Numbered from the stretch's first letter, positions 8,636-15,493 are shown. The stretch is 40,922 bases of DNA from DIGJ01 sp031553075 (GCA_031553075.1 JAVBLX010000111.1:1-40922), one strand, 5' to 3'. Program-made: numbers and translations. The notes: generated by a model from the letters alone, not told the origin.

Positions 8636-9919
8636 TTATTTTACAATAATCTTTACCTTTTTACTAAGTTTACTTCCATCGGTTGTCTTTACTGTAATGT
8701 AGCAGCTTCCTTTCTTCTTTCCAGTCACCTTTCCTGTGGAGGTCACGGTAGCAATTTTTTTATTTGAAGTCGTAAAAGTCAGCTTCTTGGAACTAACCGT
8801 AGTTGGAGAAAAGGTTACTTTAATAGTATAAGTACCTTTCACCTTGATTGTTTTAGATGTCACACTGGTTTTTATGGATTTTGCAGCAATTTGACTTCCT
8901 ACTTTCACCGTACATTTTAATTCAGTGCCATCCGGTGTTAGCACATAAATAGTAGCTTTACCATTTTTTTTCCCGGTAACAATTCCTCGTGACTCATCAT
9001 CACAGGTAACCGATGCTACATTACTGTTACTACTCCAATATTGAATATCTCCGTCCAAATATGGATTGTAGGTTACAATATAAAGTGCCGTCTGCTGATT
9101 AATTTTCAATGCAACAGCTTCTTGATTCAATTCGAAAACTTCTTCTTCCACCACCACAACATCCAGCGTCCACTTTGCATATAAAATCAGATTGCTATTT
9201 ACTTTACTTTCTTTCGTAAACTGGCTGGTTAAGTAACTATCCATATACCACCCTGCAAATGTATAACCATTTTTAGTAGGCTCGGCAGGTAGAGAGATGG
9301 TCTCTCCTTTTCGGATACCAGGAATTTTTGTAACTACTGTTCCACCATTGCTTTCAAAGGATACCGTATAAAATACTTCCTGCGTGCCATAAACGGTAAA
9401 AGCAGTGGTACACCCACCATAAGTTACCGTAAATGTATTAGCACCTAAAACCGCTACCTTGGAATCTATAATTACAAAATCTGTAACTGTCTTTGATGTC
9501 CCATTTGACAAAGTTGCTTTCACTATAATCTTATTTTTATCCAAAAGTGAACCTACGAGAGCCGAAGTCTCTGCGTAAAACGCAGTTAAGCTTGTTGCTG
9601 TAACCTCTTCCCATTTTGCATAGAGCACGACTACCTGCTGGGTAATGGTAAAAGGAGTCGTCGCCTGAGTTGCCAACTGTTCATCATAATACCAGCCTTT
9701 AAATGTATAACTGTCTCTGGTTGGGGTCGGTAAATAAGTAACCTGTGAATTCAAAGCATAGGACTGAGGAGCCACACTGGTTCCCCCGTTGCTGTAATAC
9801 ACAATGGTGCAAACAACCGTATCTGCTTTTGCATTGGCTGTGTAAATCCCCAGTGCACAAAGAAGCATCAACACAGCCCCTAAGATAAAATAAGAAAACC
9901 TTCGTTTTTTTTCCTTCAT
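8636..9919 (-). CDS. Secreted InlB-repeat / Ig-like domain protein
   Basis: The 427-residue product begins with a signal peptide (basic KEKKRR, hydrophobic core, cleavage near ANAKA at about residue 31). Two Listeria-Bacteroides (InlB B-type) repeats follow, at about residues 35-103 and 181-253, recognisable by 'V.Y.SNGGT', 'P.R..YTF.GWY' and a final 'LYAKW'. Between them is a Big_3-like segment. The C-terminal 170 residues form two BIG2 domains with ATVTSTGKVTGKKKGSC. No sortase signal or anchor is visible. The ATG has GGAGGAG 5-6 nt upstream. It is separated by 111 bp from the larger Ig-like gene downstream and reads the same way, with no clear terminator between them, so they may be co-transcribed. 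The role is presumed adhesive or structural; substrate unknown. Confidence 0.82.
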   Translation of the reverse strand: MKEKKRRFSYFILGAVLMLLCALGIYTANAKADTVVCTIVYYSNGGTSVAPQSYALNSQVTYLPTPTRDSYTFKGWYYDEQLATQATTPFTITQQVVVLYAKWEEVTATSLTAFYAETSALVGSLLDKNKIIVKATLSNGTSKTVTDFVIIDSKVAVLGANTFTVTYGGCTTAFTVYGTQEVFYTVSFESNGGTVVTKIPGIRKGETISLPAEPTKNGYTFAGWYMDSYLTSQFTKESKVNSNLILYAKWTLDVVVVEEEVFELNQEAVALKINQQTALYIVTYNPYLDGDIQYWSSNSNVASVTCDDESRGIVTGKKNGKATIYVLTPDGTELKCTVKVGSQIAAKSIKTSVTSKTIKVKGTYTIKVTFSPTTVSSKKLTFTTSNKKIATVTSTGKVTGKKKGSCYITVKTTDGSKLSKKVKIIVK

Positions 9920-9939
9920 ATGACTCCTCCATTCTCAAA

Positions 9940-9976
9940 AAAATAACGGAAAGATATCTATTTCTTTCCGTTATTT
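9940..9976. terminator. Intrinsic terminator after the CYITTA-motif gene
   Basis: The arms aaaataacggaaaga and tctttccgttatttt form a 15-bp stem with a short loop. On the minus strand the stem continues into a run of seven Ts, ending the transcript of the 10028-10816 gene just upstream of the 8636-9919 gene. Confidence 0.85.
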
Positions 9977-10027
9977 TAATTCAATTTTTTGTCAATTGCA
10001 TGGCATGATTTACTAATTTTGGATTTT

Positions 10028-10816
10028 TTATGAAAGATAACACTGTTCCAACGTATTTACCATATGGACATATTTTGCTTTGCAAAGATCATTTTCTCCT
10101 CTTTCAATATGTTTCAGACAACTCTTTAAATGAGTTTCCCAAATACCTTCATAAATAACGTCTCGGTCCGCCTTCATATCAATCGCTTTTAAGATTCGTG
10201 GTGCCACCTCATAATATTGGTTAATAAGGGCTTCACCATCCGACTCTTTACTTAAGAAACGATCTCTGAATCCCCTGAACATCATTAATTCATAGCATTC
10301 ATCTGGCTTATTTTGAGTCTCACAGACTGCTGTGGTAATATAACAATATTTTTTATTCACAAAACCATCCACCAACTCCTCATACGTCCCTTTTTTGAAC
10401 ACAAACTGAGGATAAGTTTCTCCCCAACGCACTATCAGCAAATCGGCAAAAGCATCACTAATATCCAATTTATATTCTAAAATCATAGGAACCGTATACA
10501 GTGCCAAAATCAGCTTGGAAAGATCCAGATAATTGTTCCGTTTGCCCTTTCCCATCCCTTTCATTTCTTTTTCCTCATCGGCAAGAAACCGCTCCACGAC
10601 TTCTTCCAATGTCTTCTCCCGTTCCTCTTCTCGGGCAACACAAGCTCTTTCAATTGCTTCAAAAACAGGTCTTGATTTTTCCATGTAAGTTTCAAAGGCA
10701 GCAGAATATTTTTTCCGTTTAAAATCATCCATAAGAAAACGGTTCTTTGCCAGGACACTACCAATGTTTTCCAAGGCATAATTCATGTTTTCATCAAAAT
10801 CAAATTTATTTTCCAT
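10028..10816 (-). CDS. Uncharacterised protein with CYITTA (CFI-box-like) C-terminal motif
   Basis: The 262-residue protein has no signal peptide or membrane segment. The N-terminal half is charged and helical (EEREKTLEEVVERFL, then EKEMKGMGKGKR). The C-terminal part contains CYITTAVC at about residue 157, followed by FRGFRDRFL and INQYYEVAPRILKAI. That resembles the 'C(F/Y)I.TA ... FRD..L ... YY...P' pattern found at the C-terminus of many otherwise unrelated bacterial proteins (CFI-box-CTERM); its function is not established. The start is supported by GAGGAG 6 nt before the ATG. A small inverted repeat lies in the leader at 10836-10854. It stands alone between its terminator and the Dabb gene. 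I cannot assign a function. Confidence 0.7.
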   Translation of the reverse strand: MENKFDFDENMNYALENIGSVLAKNRFLMDDFKRKKYSAAFETYMEKSRPVFEAIERACVAREEEREKTLEEVVERFLADEEKEMKGMGKGKRNNYLDLSKLILALYTVPMILEYKLDISDAFADLLIVRWGETYPQFVFKKGTYEELVDGFVNKKYCYITTAVCETQNKPDECYELMMFRGFRDRFLSKESDGEALINQYYEVAPRILKAIDMKADRDVIYEGIWETHLKSCLKHIERGENDLCKAKYVHMVNTLEQCYLS

Positions 10817-10835
10817 TCTTATCTCCTCAATATGC

Positions 10836-10854
10836 TATCGCATTAATGGCGATA
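10836..10854. promoter_or_regulatory. Small leader hairpin upstream of the CYITTA-motif gene
   Basis: TATCGC and GCGATA flank a 7-nt loop, and the hairpin ends 12 nt before the GAGGAG Shine-Dalgarno of the 10816 gene. It could influence translation or be an operator; there is no direct evidence for either. Confidence 0.35.
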
Positions 10855-10914
10855 TTTCTTTGTATCCATATTTTATAATGGTGCATCAGCTCTTATAATG
10901 GCATTATCTTCATC

Positions 10915-11220
10915 TTAATACTCAAAATCCACACAGGCTCTGGATTCACGAAGATTCTTAATAGCCTGTCCAACCTTTACATGCTCCGGATGAGTATTAT
11001 AGGCCTGAAGGCCTTCCCAATCATCATACTCTGATATTAAGACCAAATCGTAATTATCCTGATTGGCCTTTTCACTATTAATCTTAACGGTAGCCGATTT
11101 CAAGGTCGGTACCACTCCCACCAGGTTCTCCAACATTCTTTTAATTATTTCCAGGTTTTCCTGCTTGGTTCTTCCTTCAGCTTCCTCTAGAAATTTGAAC
11201 ATTACTACATGCTTAATCAT
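10915..11220 (-). CDS. Dabb-family (stress-responsive A/B barrel) protein
   Basis: This is a 101-residue single-domain protein. It begins MIKHVVMFKF, has a helical middle, and ends with YDLVLISEYDDWEGLQAYNTHPEHVKV, the typical Dabb signature ('D......F.....L..Y..HP.H') of dimeric ferredoxin-like alpha/beta-barrel proteins. Members range from plant stress proteins to small bacterial proteins of unknown substrate, and some family members are cyclases. The usual family length is about 100 residues, so this is complete. The SD is GAGGG, 7 nt before the ATG. It reads with the accessory genes around it but is separated by 98 bp downstream and 270 bp upstream. TTGACA on the minus strand at 11275-11280 could be its -35, without a good -10. 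Confidence 0.85.
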   Translation of the reverse strand: MIKHVVMFKFLEEAEGRTKQENLEIIKRMLENLVGVVPTLKSATVKINSEKANQDNYDLVLISEYDDWEGLQAYNTHPEHVKVGQAIKNLRESRACVDFEY

Positions 11221-11490
11221 TTTTAGCCCTCTTTCTTTTACGTTCTACTTAACAATTTTGCTTTTATCTCTTTTTGTCAATTTTTATCTCTTTATATCTC
11301 TTTAAAACTTTTACTTTTATCTCTCTTTATCATTTTAACCTACATTTCTTTCGCTTCGCTTAGGCACAAAACAGGCATGATATATGTTTCTTTCACCTAA
11401 CTTCTTATTTCTTTTATAAAATTTTATCTATTATTTTTTATGAAGCGGGTGTCAAAAGTATCTAAATTTAATCAGTAATAGAAATGTGCT

Positions 11491-12156
11491 CTATTTTACT
11501 TCAACTCCCAATAACTTTGCAACATCAATTGCCTGAAAATCATCCACGATGGCCCCTTTTAATTCTTGAAACCCATCTGAAACTATAATTCCCTTTAACA
11601 CATTATCCCGGAAATCAATTCCCTTTAAGGAAGTCCCAAAGAAATTAACTCCCAGAAATGCAACCTCTTTTGCTTCAAAACCCTTAAACTTGCTATTCAC
11701 TACATTTCCATTGGACAAATCAGAATTCTCCATCTGTACATATTCAAAAATCACTCCACTAAGATTAATATACTGAAGATTCGTATTTGAAAAAAGGACA
11801 TGCTTCAAAGTTCCTCCAGACAGATCCACTCCAATACACTTACAGAGTTGAAACTCACATCGGCTAAAATATCCATCCTTCAGATTGCAATTTGAGAAAT
11901 CACAGTTTTTAAAAATAATATCAATAAAGTTTGCTTTTTCCATATCAAAATCTACAAACCGACAGTTTTCCAGGATACAGCTCTGAAAGCACACCCGCCC
12001 CAGTTCACCATCCACCTCACAGTCCATCGCCATCCCGTAGTCTCTTAGATGGATTTCCTCAATATCCAAATCCGCTTCATAAAAACGCTTTATGTATGGT
12101 GTCAAATCATATATCTCTCTTAATTCCACCCGAATATCCGGCTTCAATCGCTTCAT
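11491..12156 (-). CDS. Pentapeptide-repeat protein
   Basis: The 221-residue protein has from about residue 55 onward a degenerate A(D/N)LXX-type five-residue periodicity: CRFVDFDMEKANFIDIIFKN, then CDFSNCNLKDGYFSRCEF, later NLQYINLSGVIFEYVQMENS and NFFGTSLKGIDFRDN. This predicts a right-handed quadrilateral beta-helix. No signal peptide or membrane segment is visible, so it is cytoplasmic. The general fold is shared with Qnr/MfpA-type gyrase-protecting proteins, but nothing here shows that activity, and the repeat interruptions typical of Qnr were not checked. The start has AAGGAATT-ATG. It is followed closely by nothing on its own strand (270-bp gap to Dabb) and preceded by the DJ-1-like gene 99 bp upstream. 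Confidence 0.8.
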   Translation of the reverse strand: MKRLKPDIRVELREIYDLTPYIKRFYEADLDIEEIHLRDYGMAMDCEVDGELGRVCFQSCILENCRFVDFDMEKANFIDIIFKNCDFSNCNLKDGYFSRCEFQLCKCIGVDLSGGTLKHVLFSNTNLQYINLSGVIFEYVQMENSDLSNGNVVNSKFKGFEAKEVAFLGVNFFGTSLKGIDFRDNVLKGIIVSDGFQELKGAIVDDFQAIDVAKLLGVEVK

Positions 12157-12255
12157 AATTCCTTGCTTTCCATTTCTTATGATTTTTATTCTAATACATC
12201 AGATTCTAAATAACTGGGCCAATCAAGCCAATAAATGGTCGAGTCTGTTTCTACT

Positions 12256-12771
12256 TTATGGAATCTGTTTCTGATATTTAAAGAAGTCAATCGTCTCCTT
12301 TAAATCTGCCTCATCCTGAAATAATTCCAATACCTTTCCAACCTCTATGGCGAAATCCACATACCCATTTGCCCTGGCTGTAACAATAGTTCCATCAACA
12401 ATACAGTCTGCCTCATCCAAATGAGTCGATCGGACATTTTCCAATATCCCATATTCATCTAAAAGATCCACACCAGCACAAATTGCACCTAACAGCTTTC
12501 CGTCTGCCTTTAATCTCTTTAAAAAACCCTCTAACTCCAAGGAACGAACATTCTCAACCTCACCGCCAGGAATAATAAATCCACCTGTTGTTTCCACTTC
12601 AATATCCTTCAAAAAAACATCCGCTTTTACGCGAAATCCTTCCATTGCCCCAATTTCTTCTTCGCCCATTGTGCAGAACTTCACGTCAAGACCCGTGAAC
12701 TTCATAAAATAGCTCAAAATCACTATCTCATAAAAACAACAATTATCGAAAATCAGAAAATAATATTTCAT
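12256..12771 (-). CDS. DJ-1/PfpI family protein
   Basis: This 171-residue class-I glutamine-amidotransferase-like fold protein shows the family landmarks: the small-residue loop FIIPGGE near residue 64, the nucleophile elbow GAICAGVDLLDEYGIL with the reactive Cys at about residue 97, and a THLDEAD stretch downstream where the partner His usually lies. DJ-1/PfpI proteins include deglycase-, chaperone- and protease-type members, so the substrate cannot be read from sequence. The N-terminus (MKYYFLIFDNCCFYEIVILS) is unusually Cys- and aromatic-rich but fits beta-strand 1. It lies 20 bp downstream of the DUF6440 gene and probably shares its transcript. Confidence 0.85.
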   Translation of the reverse strand: MKYYFLIFDNCCFYEIVILSYFMKFTGLDVKFCTMGEEEIGAMEGFRVKADVFLKDIEVETTGGFIIPGGEVENVRSLELEGFLKRLKADGKLLGAICAGVDLLDEYGILENVRSTHLDEADCIVDGTIVTARANGYVDFAIEVGKVLELFQDEADLKETIDFFKYQKQIP

Positions 12772-12791
12772 TTAAGCCCCTTCCTTATATC

Positions 12792-12974
12792 TTAATACCG
12801 CTTATATTCTGGTGTTACCACGACATTTCCCTCCTGATCAAGAAGCGGTGTCAACCCACCTGCATAACCAGCAGCATGAAACAAATAATTCACTCCAGTC
12901 TGAGTATCCACCCAAATTTCATTTACATTCATTGCACCCTGACTATATATTTTTTCAAAACGTTCTTTTTTCAA
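12792..12974 (-). CDS. DUF6440-type small protein
   Basis: I place the start at a TTG (12972-12974) giving MKKERFEKIYSQ, because AAGGAGG lies 8 nt before it; the upstream ATGs lack a spaced SD and one overlaps it. The resulting 60-residue protein contains NEIWVDTQTGVNYLF and HAAGYAGGLTPLLD, matching the small DUF6440 family common in Bacillota, whose function is unknown. No signal peptide is present. It is 20 bp upstream of the DJ-1/PfpI gene in the same direction, so the two are likely co-transcribed. Upstream lies the tandem 11-bp/28-bp repeat array (13039-13168), which may contain or replace its promoter. Confidence 0.75.
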   Translation of the reverse strand: MKKERFEKIYSQGAMNVNEIWVDTQTGVNYLFHAAGYAGGLTPLLDQEGNVVVTPEYKRY

Positions 12975-13038
12975 AGTCAACAATCCTCCTTCCATTCTGC
13001 AAATAATCATTTACCTATTGTAACATTTCTCCCTAATT

Positions 13039-13168
13039 ATTACCACCCTCTCTTAGGATTTAGCAAAGATTTACCAATGATTTAGCTTACATTTAGCTGA
13101 CATTTAGCTGACGATCCCCCTATCTTAAGATTTAGTTGACATACCACCTCTCTAAAAATTTAATTGAC
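13039..13168. repeat. Degenerate 11-bp and 28-bp tandem repeat array
   Basis: Five 11-bp units (ggatttagcaa, gatttaccaat, gatttagctta, catttagctga, catttagctga) run almost head-to-tail from 13056 to 13111. They are flanked by three copies of a related 28-bp unit: 13039-13066, 13113-13140 and 13141-13168, sharing 'ccaccctctcttaagatttagttgac'-like sequence at about 65-70 percent by eye. An 11-bp period puts every copy on nearly the same DNA face. The array sits upstream of the DUF6440 gene. I see no replication gene nearby. Confidence 0.7.
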
Positions 13169-13189
13169 AACTACCTCCTTATTAAGCCA

Positions 13190-13252
13190 GCGGGCAGGGA
13201 AAGGTTTGAATGGACCGTCCACAACGGATCATTCAAACCTTTCCTTGCCCGC
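13190..13252. repeat. 23-bp inverted repeat (GC-rich hairpin)
   Basis: The left arm 13190-13212 (gcgggcagggaaaggtttga...) and right arm 13230-13252 pair over 23 bp with one G-T pair. The 17-nt loop itself contains CCGT...ACGG. No T-run follows on either strand, so it is not a standard terminator. It lies downstream of yebC and upstream of the repeat array. The arms are far more GC-rich than their surroundings. Confidence 0.8.
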
Positions 13253-13329
13253 GTCCTGGTTCCCACCCCAATATATAAAAATATCCCATCAGCGTATCCA
13301 AATCCCAATACACCGACGAGATATTCTCC

Positions 13330-14058
13330 CTACTCATCCCAGTTATGATAAACTTCCTGCACATCATCATCTACATCCAGGAGATCCAAAATCTTATTAA
13401 TATTCTTCAAATCTGCTTCATCACTTAACTCCACATAAGTCTGAGGAATCATAGTAACTTCAGCCTGAGCCATCGGAATCTTTTCTGCCTAAAAAGCTTC
13501 TCTCAACGCACTGAAGCTGTCCGGATCCGTCAGCACCTCGAAGCTGTCCTCTTCTTCTGAAAAGTCCTCAGCACCTGCATCCAATGCCATCATCATAAGA
13601 GAGTCTGCATCCAGCTCGCAATCTTCCTTGGCAATCAGTATCTGTCCTTTTTCATCAAACATAAAAGATACACACCCTGGTGTTCCGATGCTTCCGCCGC
13701 CTTTCGTAAATGCGCTTCTGACATTAGCCGCAGTACGATTTTTGTTATCCGTCAAAGCAACTACGATAATGGCGGTTCCACTTGGTCCATAACCTTCATA
13801 TGTAACCTTTTCATAGTTTACAGAGTTTACATCGCCTGCTGCTTTTTTGATTCCACGTTCAATGGTATCATTGGGCATATTATTTGCCTTTGCTTTTGCA
13901 ATTACATCACGAAGTCTGCTGTTGTTGGCAGGATCTGCTCCTCCTTCTTTCACGGCAACTGCAATTTCTCTTCCAACAATGGTAAATATTTTTCCCTTTG
14001 CCGCATCATTTTTATCTTTTTTATGTTTGATATTGGCAAATTTTGAATGTCCTGACAT
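13330..14058 (-). pseudogene. yebC: YebC/TACO1-family protein gene with in-frame amber codon
   Basis: The ATG at 14056-14058 (GAGGAG 8 nt upstream) starts MSGHSKFANIKHKKDKNDAA, the invariant YebC N-terminus. The frame runs 189 codons to ...SALREAF, then meets TAG at 13489-13491. It then continues in the same frame for 52 sense codons (AEKIPMAQAEVTMIPQTYVE ... VYHNW) to a second TAG at 13330-13332. Those codons are the normal YebC C-terminus, and the total of 242 positions is the family length. The amber replaces a residue that is usually Glu (one change from GAG). YebC proteins act on transcription or, in the YebC2/TACO1 branch, on translation of proline-rich stretches. The product is either a truncated 189-residue protein or a read-through one. 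An isolated error in assembly cannot be excluded. Confidence 0.85.
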
Positions 14059-14111
14059 ATCCGTTCTCCTCACTTAATCCATATATAATCTGTTTGTTAA
14101 AAAATCACCAA

Positions 14112-14176
14112 CGCAGCGCTCACTAAATTCACCAATATTCTTAGCATAAATTTTGGTAAATTTAGTGGATGCTGCG
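14112..14176. repeat. Imperfect 23-24 bp inverted repeat upstream of yebC
   Basis: Left arm 14112-14135 (cgcagcgctcactaaattca...) pairs with right arm 14153-14176 (ttggtaaatttagtggatgctgcg) with about four non-Watson-Crick positions and a 17-nt loop. It ends one base before the palindromic element at 14178. It could be an older element end or a weak terminator for the nadK transcript. The 452-bp yebC-nadK gap contains this repeat, the element at 14178-14340, and otherwise nothing recognisable. Confidence 0.65.
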
Positions 14177-14177
14177 C

Positions 14178-14340
14178 TAGTACATCGAGGAATAAATAGT
14201 TGATATTTTCGCTGAGGATGATTTTTCGAGAGTGCAAATGCAAAAACGTAGGCGTAGCGGGCTACGCTGAGGCTTTTTCATTTGTGCTATCGGGAAATCA
14301 GACCAGCGAAGATGTCAATTATTTATTCCTCGATGTACTA
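14178..14340. mobile_element. Palindromic MITE-like element, copy 1
   Basis: A 163-bp sequence begins TAGTACATCGAGGAATAAAT and ends with its reverse complement. The outer 37-bp arms differ at only three sites, all forming G-T/G-U pairs when the plus strand folds. The inner part continues the hairpin (GGATGATTTTTC with GAAATCAGACC; GCGTAGC with GCTACGC at the tip). The ends GTACATCG...CGATGTAC are each flanked by TA, which fits a TA target duplication of the IS630/Tc1-mariner kind. There is no transposase or long ORF inside. A related shorter copy lies at 15384-15493. Confidence 0.7.
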
Positions 14341-14510
14341 GTTCATAATATCATCTTTTCCTCGTATATTCAAGAAAAAAATCCAATTTCCACGCTCTTC
14401 ATTCATGCTCTTACACAATGTCGCTGTCTGACAATATCTTTCTATATCACAACAGATAACACAAAAACTTACACTGAGAGTAACCTTTCAATTAAAAATA
14501 TAAAATTGAA

Positions 14511-15374
14511 TCAGGTTTCTCTGCTTAACTTCTGTCTCATCCGCTTAAAAAAGCTAAATCCGGAAAGCTTCACTATCTTGGCATCGGTCATTGCTCTTAC
14601 AATTTCAATCTTCTCCCCGGTCTTCATATGGGCGATTTCATTGCCATCAGAAATAATAACCGCTTCATCATCACTTAACTCTTTACTTTTCCCAATTTGA
14701 ACAATTATTTTACTTTCTGCCGGAACCACAAGACTTCGCTTATTCAGGGAATGAGGACAAATCGGGGTAATGATCATCGCCTTTACTTCCGGTGCAAGTA
14801 CCGGGCCTCCAGCAGAGAGATTGTAGCCGGTAGAGCCAGTGGAGGTGGAAATAATAATGCCATCGGCCACATAAGCATCAATGAACTCGTCATCCACAAA
14901 AACTTCCAATTCAATCAAACGGCACTGCCCTTCTTTGCTGACGACAAAATCATTCAGTGCTGTCCCGACAAACCCTGACAGTTCCTTGGAACACACATTA
15001 CCTTCCAGCATAAGACGATTTTCTATTTTAAAATTTTCCTTAAATAATTCATTTAAAGAAATATCAATATCCTGTTTTTCTACTTCCGTAAGAAACCCAA
15101 GGGTACCTAAGTTAACTCCCAGCAAAGGAATATTCATTTCATGAAGGTCCTTGGCCGCCTGAATCATAGTACCATCTCCGCCAAGGATAATAATACAGTC
15201 CGTATCTGTTGGAATTTCCTCGATACCGGCATACCGCTTTTCATCCGCCTCAATAAACCGATCCCTGACAAGTAAACATCGTTTTCCCTGCAATTCCAAA
15301 AAACCTCTTATATATTCAGCTGTTTCATAATTGATATCTTTTTCTGCATTTGCAATCACACAAAATTTATCCAT
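14511..15374 (-). CDS. nadK: NAD kinase
   Basis: The 287-residue protein carries the signature GGDGTM at residues 65-70, then GVNLGTLGFLTE, the NDFVVSKE segment and DGIIISTSTGSTGYNLSAGG, which form the NAD/ATP-binding and catalytic core of ATP-NAD kinases. It phosphorylates NAD to NADP in the cytoplasm. The start ATG is preceded by AGGGTG 4-5 nt upstream, and that SD directly abuts the palindromic element at 15384-15493, which separates it from tlyA. It is the last gene of the yqhY-nusB-xseA-xseB-ispA-dxs-tlyA-nadK cluster. In many relatives argR and recN follow; here the accessory block starts instead. Ends TGA. Confidence 0.96.
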   Translation of the reverse strand: MDKFCVIANAEKDINYETAEYIRGFLELQGKRCLLVRDRFIEADEKRYAGIEEIPTDTDCIIILGGDGTMIQAAKDLHEMNIPLLGVNLGTLGFLTEVEKQDIDISLNELFKENFKIENRLMLEGNVCSKELSGFVGTALNDFVVSKEGQCRLIELEVFVDDEFIDAYVADGIIISTSTGSTGYNLSAGGPVLAPEVKAMIITPICPHSLNKRSLVVPAESKIIVQIGKSKELSDDEAVIISDGNEIAHMKTGEKIEIVRAMTDAKIVKLSGFSFFKRMRQKLSRET

Positions 15375-15383
15375 AACACACCC

Positions 15384-15493
15384 TAGTGCATCGTAGAATA
15401 AATAACTAATTCATTCGTTGAGGATGATTTTTCATATGTGCTCTCGCAAATCAGACCAACGAAGGGAGTCGTTATTTATTTTTCGATGTACTA
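15384..15493. mobile_element. Palindromic MITE-like element, copy 2 (internally deleted)
   Basis: The 110-bp relative of the 14178 element has TAGTGCATCG ... CGATGTACTA ends and the same internal blocks GAGGATGATTTTTC and AAATCAGACCA(A/G)CGAAG, but lacks about 53 bp of the central hairpin. In copy 1 the missing segment lies between two short TTTTTC repeats. Removing the element plus one TA restores 'GGT TAG GGTGTGTT ATG', that is, the tlyA stop followed 8 nt later by the nadK ATG, so it looks like a clean insertion into an operon junction. Its last bases still supply the tlyA stop. Confidence 0.7.

Noticed and set aside
11221..11490. Small gene in the Dabb to pentapeptide gap
   Set aside because: Only AT-rich low-complexity sequence with repeated tatctcttt; no frame with an SD.
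13039..13168. CRISPR array
   Set aside because: Units are 11 or 28 bp, degenerate and mostly contiguous, with no unique spacers and no cas genes.
13190..13252. Intrinsic terminator of yebC
   Set aside because: Strong stem but no T-tract on either side; kept as an unexplained inverted repeat.
13489..13491. Amber codon in yebC as a pyrrolysine or reassigned codon
   Set aside because: TAG is used as the ordinary stop of tlyA, a complete gene in this window, so general reassignment is unlikely, and YebC has no known pyrrolysine at this position.
14200..14700. Plus-strand open frame of 166 codons
   Set aside because: It runs through the palindromic element and the antisense of nadK, has no SD, and shows no recognisable protein sequence.
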